64,000 nt of DNA from Rhizobium sp. CCGE531 (GTDB taxonomy: Bacteria > Pseudomonadota > Alphaproteobacteria > Rhizobiales > Rhizobiaceae): assembly GCF_003627795.1 (NCBI RefSeq), contig NZ_CP032684.1, positions 1,713,001 through 1,777,000 of the forward strand, given 5' to 3'. The notes below the pieces were generated by a model. It did no database searches and was not told where the DNA came from. It saw only the letters and a program-made list of their open reading frames with translations. A program made the position numbers and the translations under genes. Shown here piece by piece: positions 63,845 through 64,000 of the stretch (position 1 is its first letter; each line of letters starts with the position of its first letter).

Positions 63845-64000
63845 ATGCAGAATACAAAAATCTTCAGAAGAGCCATCTTGATCGGTGGTGCCGTGCTTGC
63901 GATGGCCAGTGCGGGAGTGCCTAGTGGGCGTGCCGACGAACTGGCGGATCGCGTCCTAAGTGAAGGCAAAATCACCATTGGAATACATAACCAAGCGCCT
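63845..64000 (+). CDS. ABC transporter solute-binding protein (partial)
   Basis: Only the first 52 codons are present; the gene continues past the window end. The start MQNTKIFRRAILIGGAVLAM is a basic n-region and hydrophobic core of a signal peptide, then a likely cleavage after GRA. The mature start DELADRVLSEGKITIGIHNQ is typical of family 3 amino-acid/opine/ectoine-type binding proteins. AAGGGGAACG precedes ATG 63845. Confidence 0.75.
   Translation, partial: MQNTKIFRRAILIGGAVLAMASAGVPSGRADELADRVLSEGKITIGIHNQAP

Overview
The window looks like a piece of a Rhizobium-type alphaproteobacterial genome. The proteins most resemble Rhizobium/Agrobacterium families, the coding is GC-rich, and several markers are rhizobial: the DUF1127 genes with CCUCCUCCC small-RNA hairpins, a SecDF fusion, TrmFO, a BioZ-type biotin operon and a TraM-like protein. 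These names come from reading the translations; no database search was run.

Region 1 (1-18.3 kb) is ordinary core genome. It holds the end of pcm, a degenerate LytM/LysM lipoprotein, a DUF815 ATPase, yajC and secDF, an Mth938-like protein, a short squalene/phytoene-synthase-like protein, trmFO, two DUF1127 mini-genes next to a three-hairpin candidate small RNA, a DUF2157/GDYXXLXY membrane pair, tRNA-Leu(UAG), tig, sthA and a tyrosine phosphatase. It ends in a 58-codon C-terminal remnant of radC.

Region 2 (about 18.3-36.6 kb) is a degenerate integrative/mobilizable element of the ICE type common in Rhizobiales. In order it has an AlpA-like HTH gene, a giant ParB, DUF736, an orphan traM, DUF932, an XRE regulator behind a perfect inverted repeat, a frameshifted DUF6499/DUF2285 gene, a second HTH gene, repA with iterons, DUF2840, a TraF-type peptidase, a second DUF736, a lytic transglycosylase, a candidate oriT, a DUF3363 relaxase, traG and a CopG-like gene. 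The trb mating-pair genes, an integrase and traR/traI are not visible in the window. Two genes (parB and DUF932) share a duplicated structured leader of about 230 bp, and three accessory genes end in very strong hairpins.

Region 3 (36.9-50.3 kb) is a metabolic cluster. A short-chain-acyl regulator (ScfR/PccR type) is divergent from pccB-pccA-scpA-mce, and bioB-F-D-A-Z-panD follows on the same strand. Biotin made by the second half is the cofactor of the propionyl-CoA carboxylase in the first half; panD feeds pantothenate and CoA.

Region 4 (50.3-59 kb) holds a second pyruvate dehydrogenase of the homodimeric-E1 type (aceE, aceF and an E3 carrying its own lipoyl domain), an Lrp-type regulator and an acetolactate synthase large subunit. 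A 31-bp-period direct repeat sits upstream of aceE. Region 5 (59.5-64 kb) is a minus-strand operon, gntR - M24 hydrolase - zinc deacylase - threonine-synthase-like PLP enzyme, divergent from an ABC transporter solute-binding gene cut by the window end. It looks like a catabolic system for an acylated or peptide-like nitrogen compound of unknown identity.
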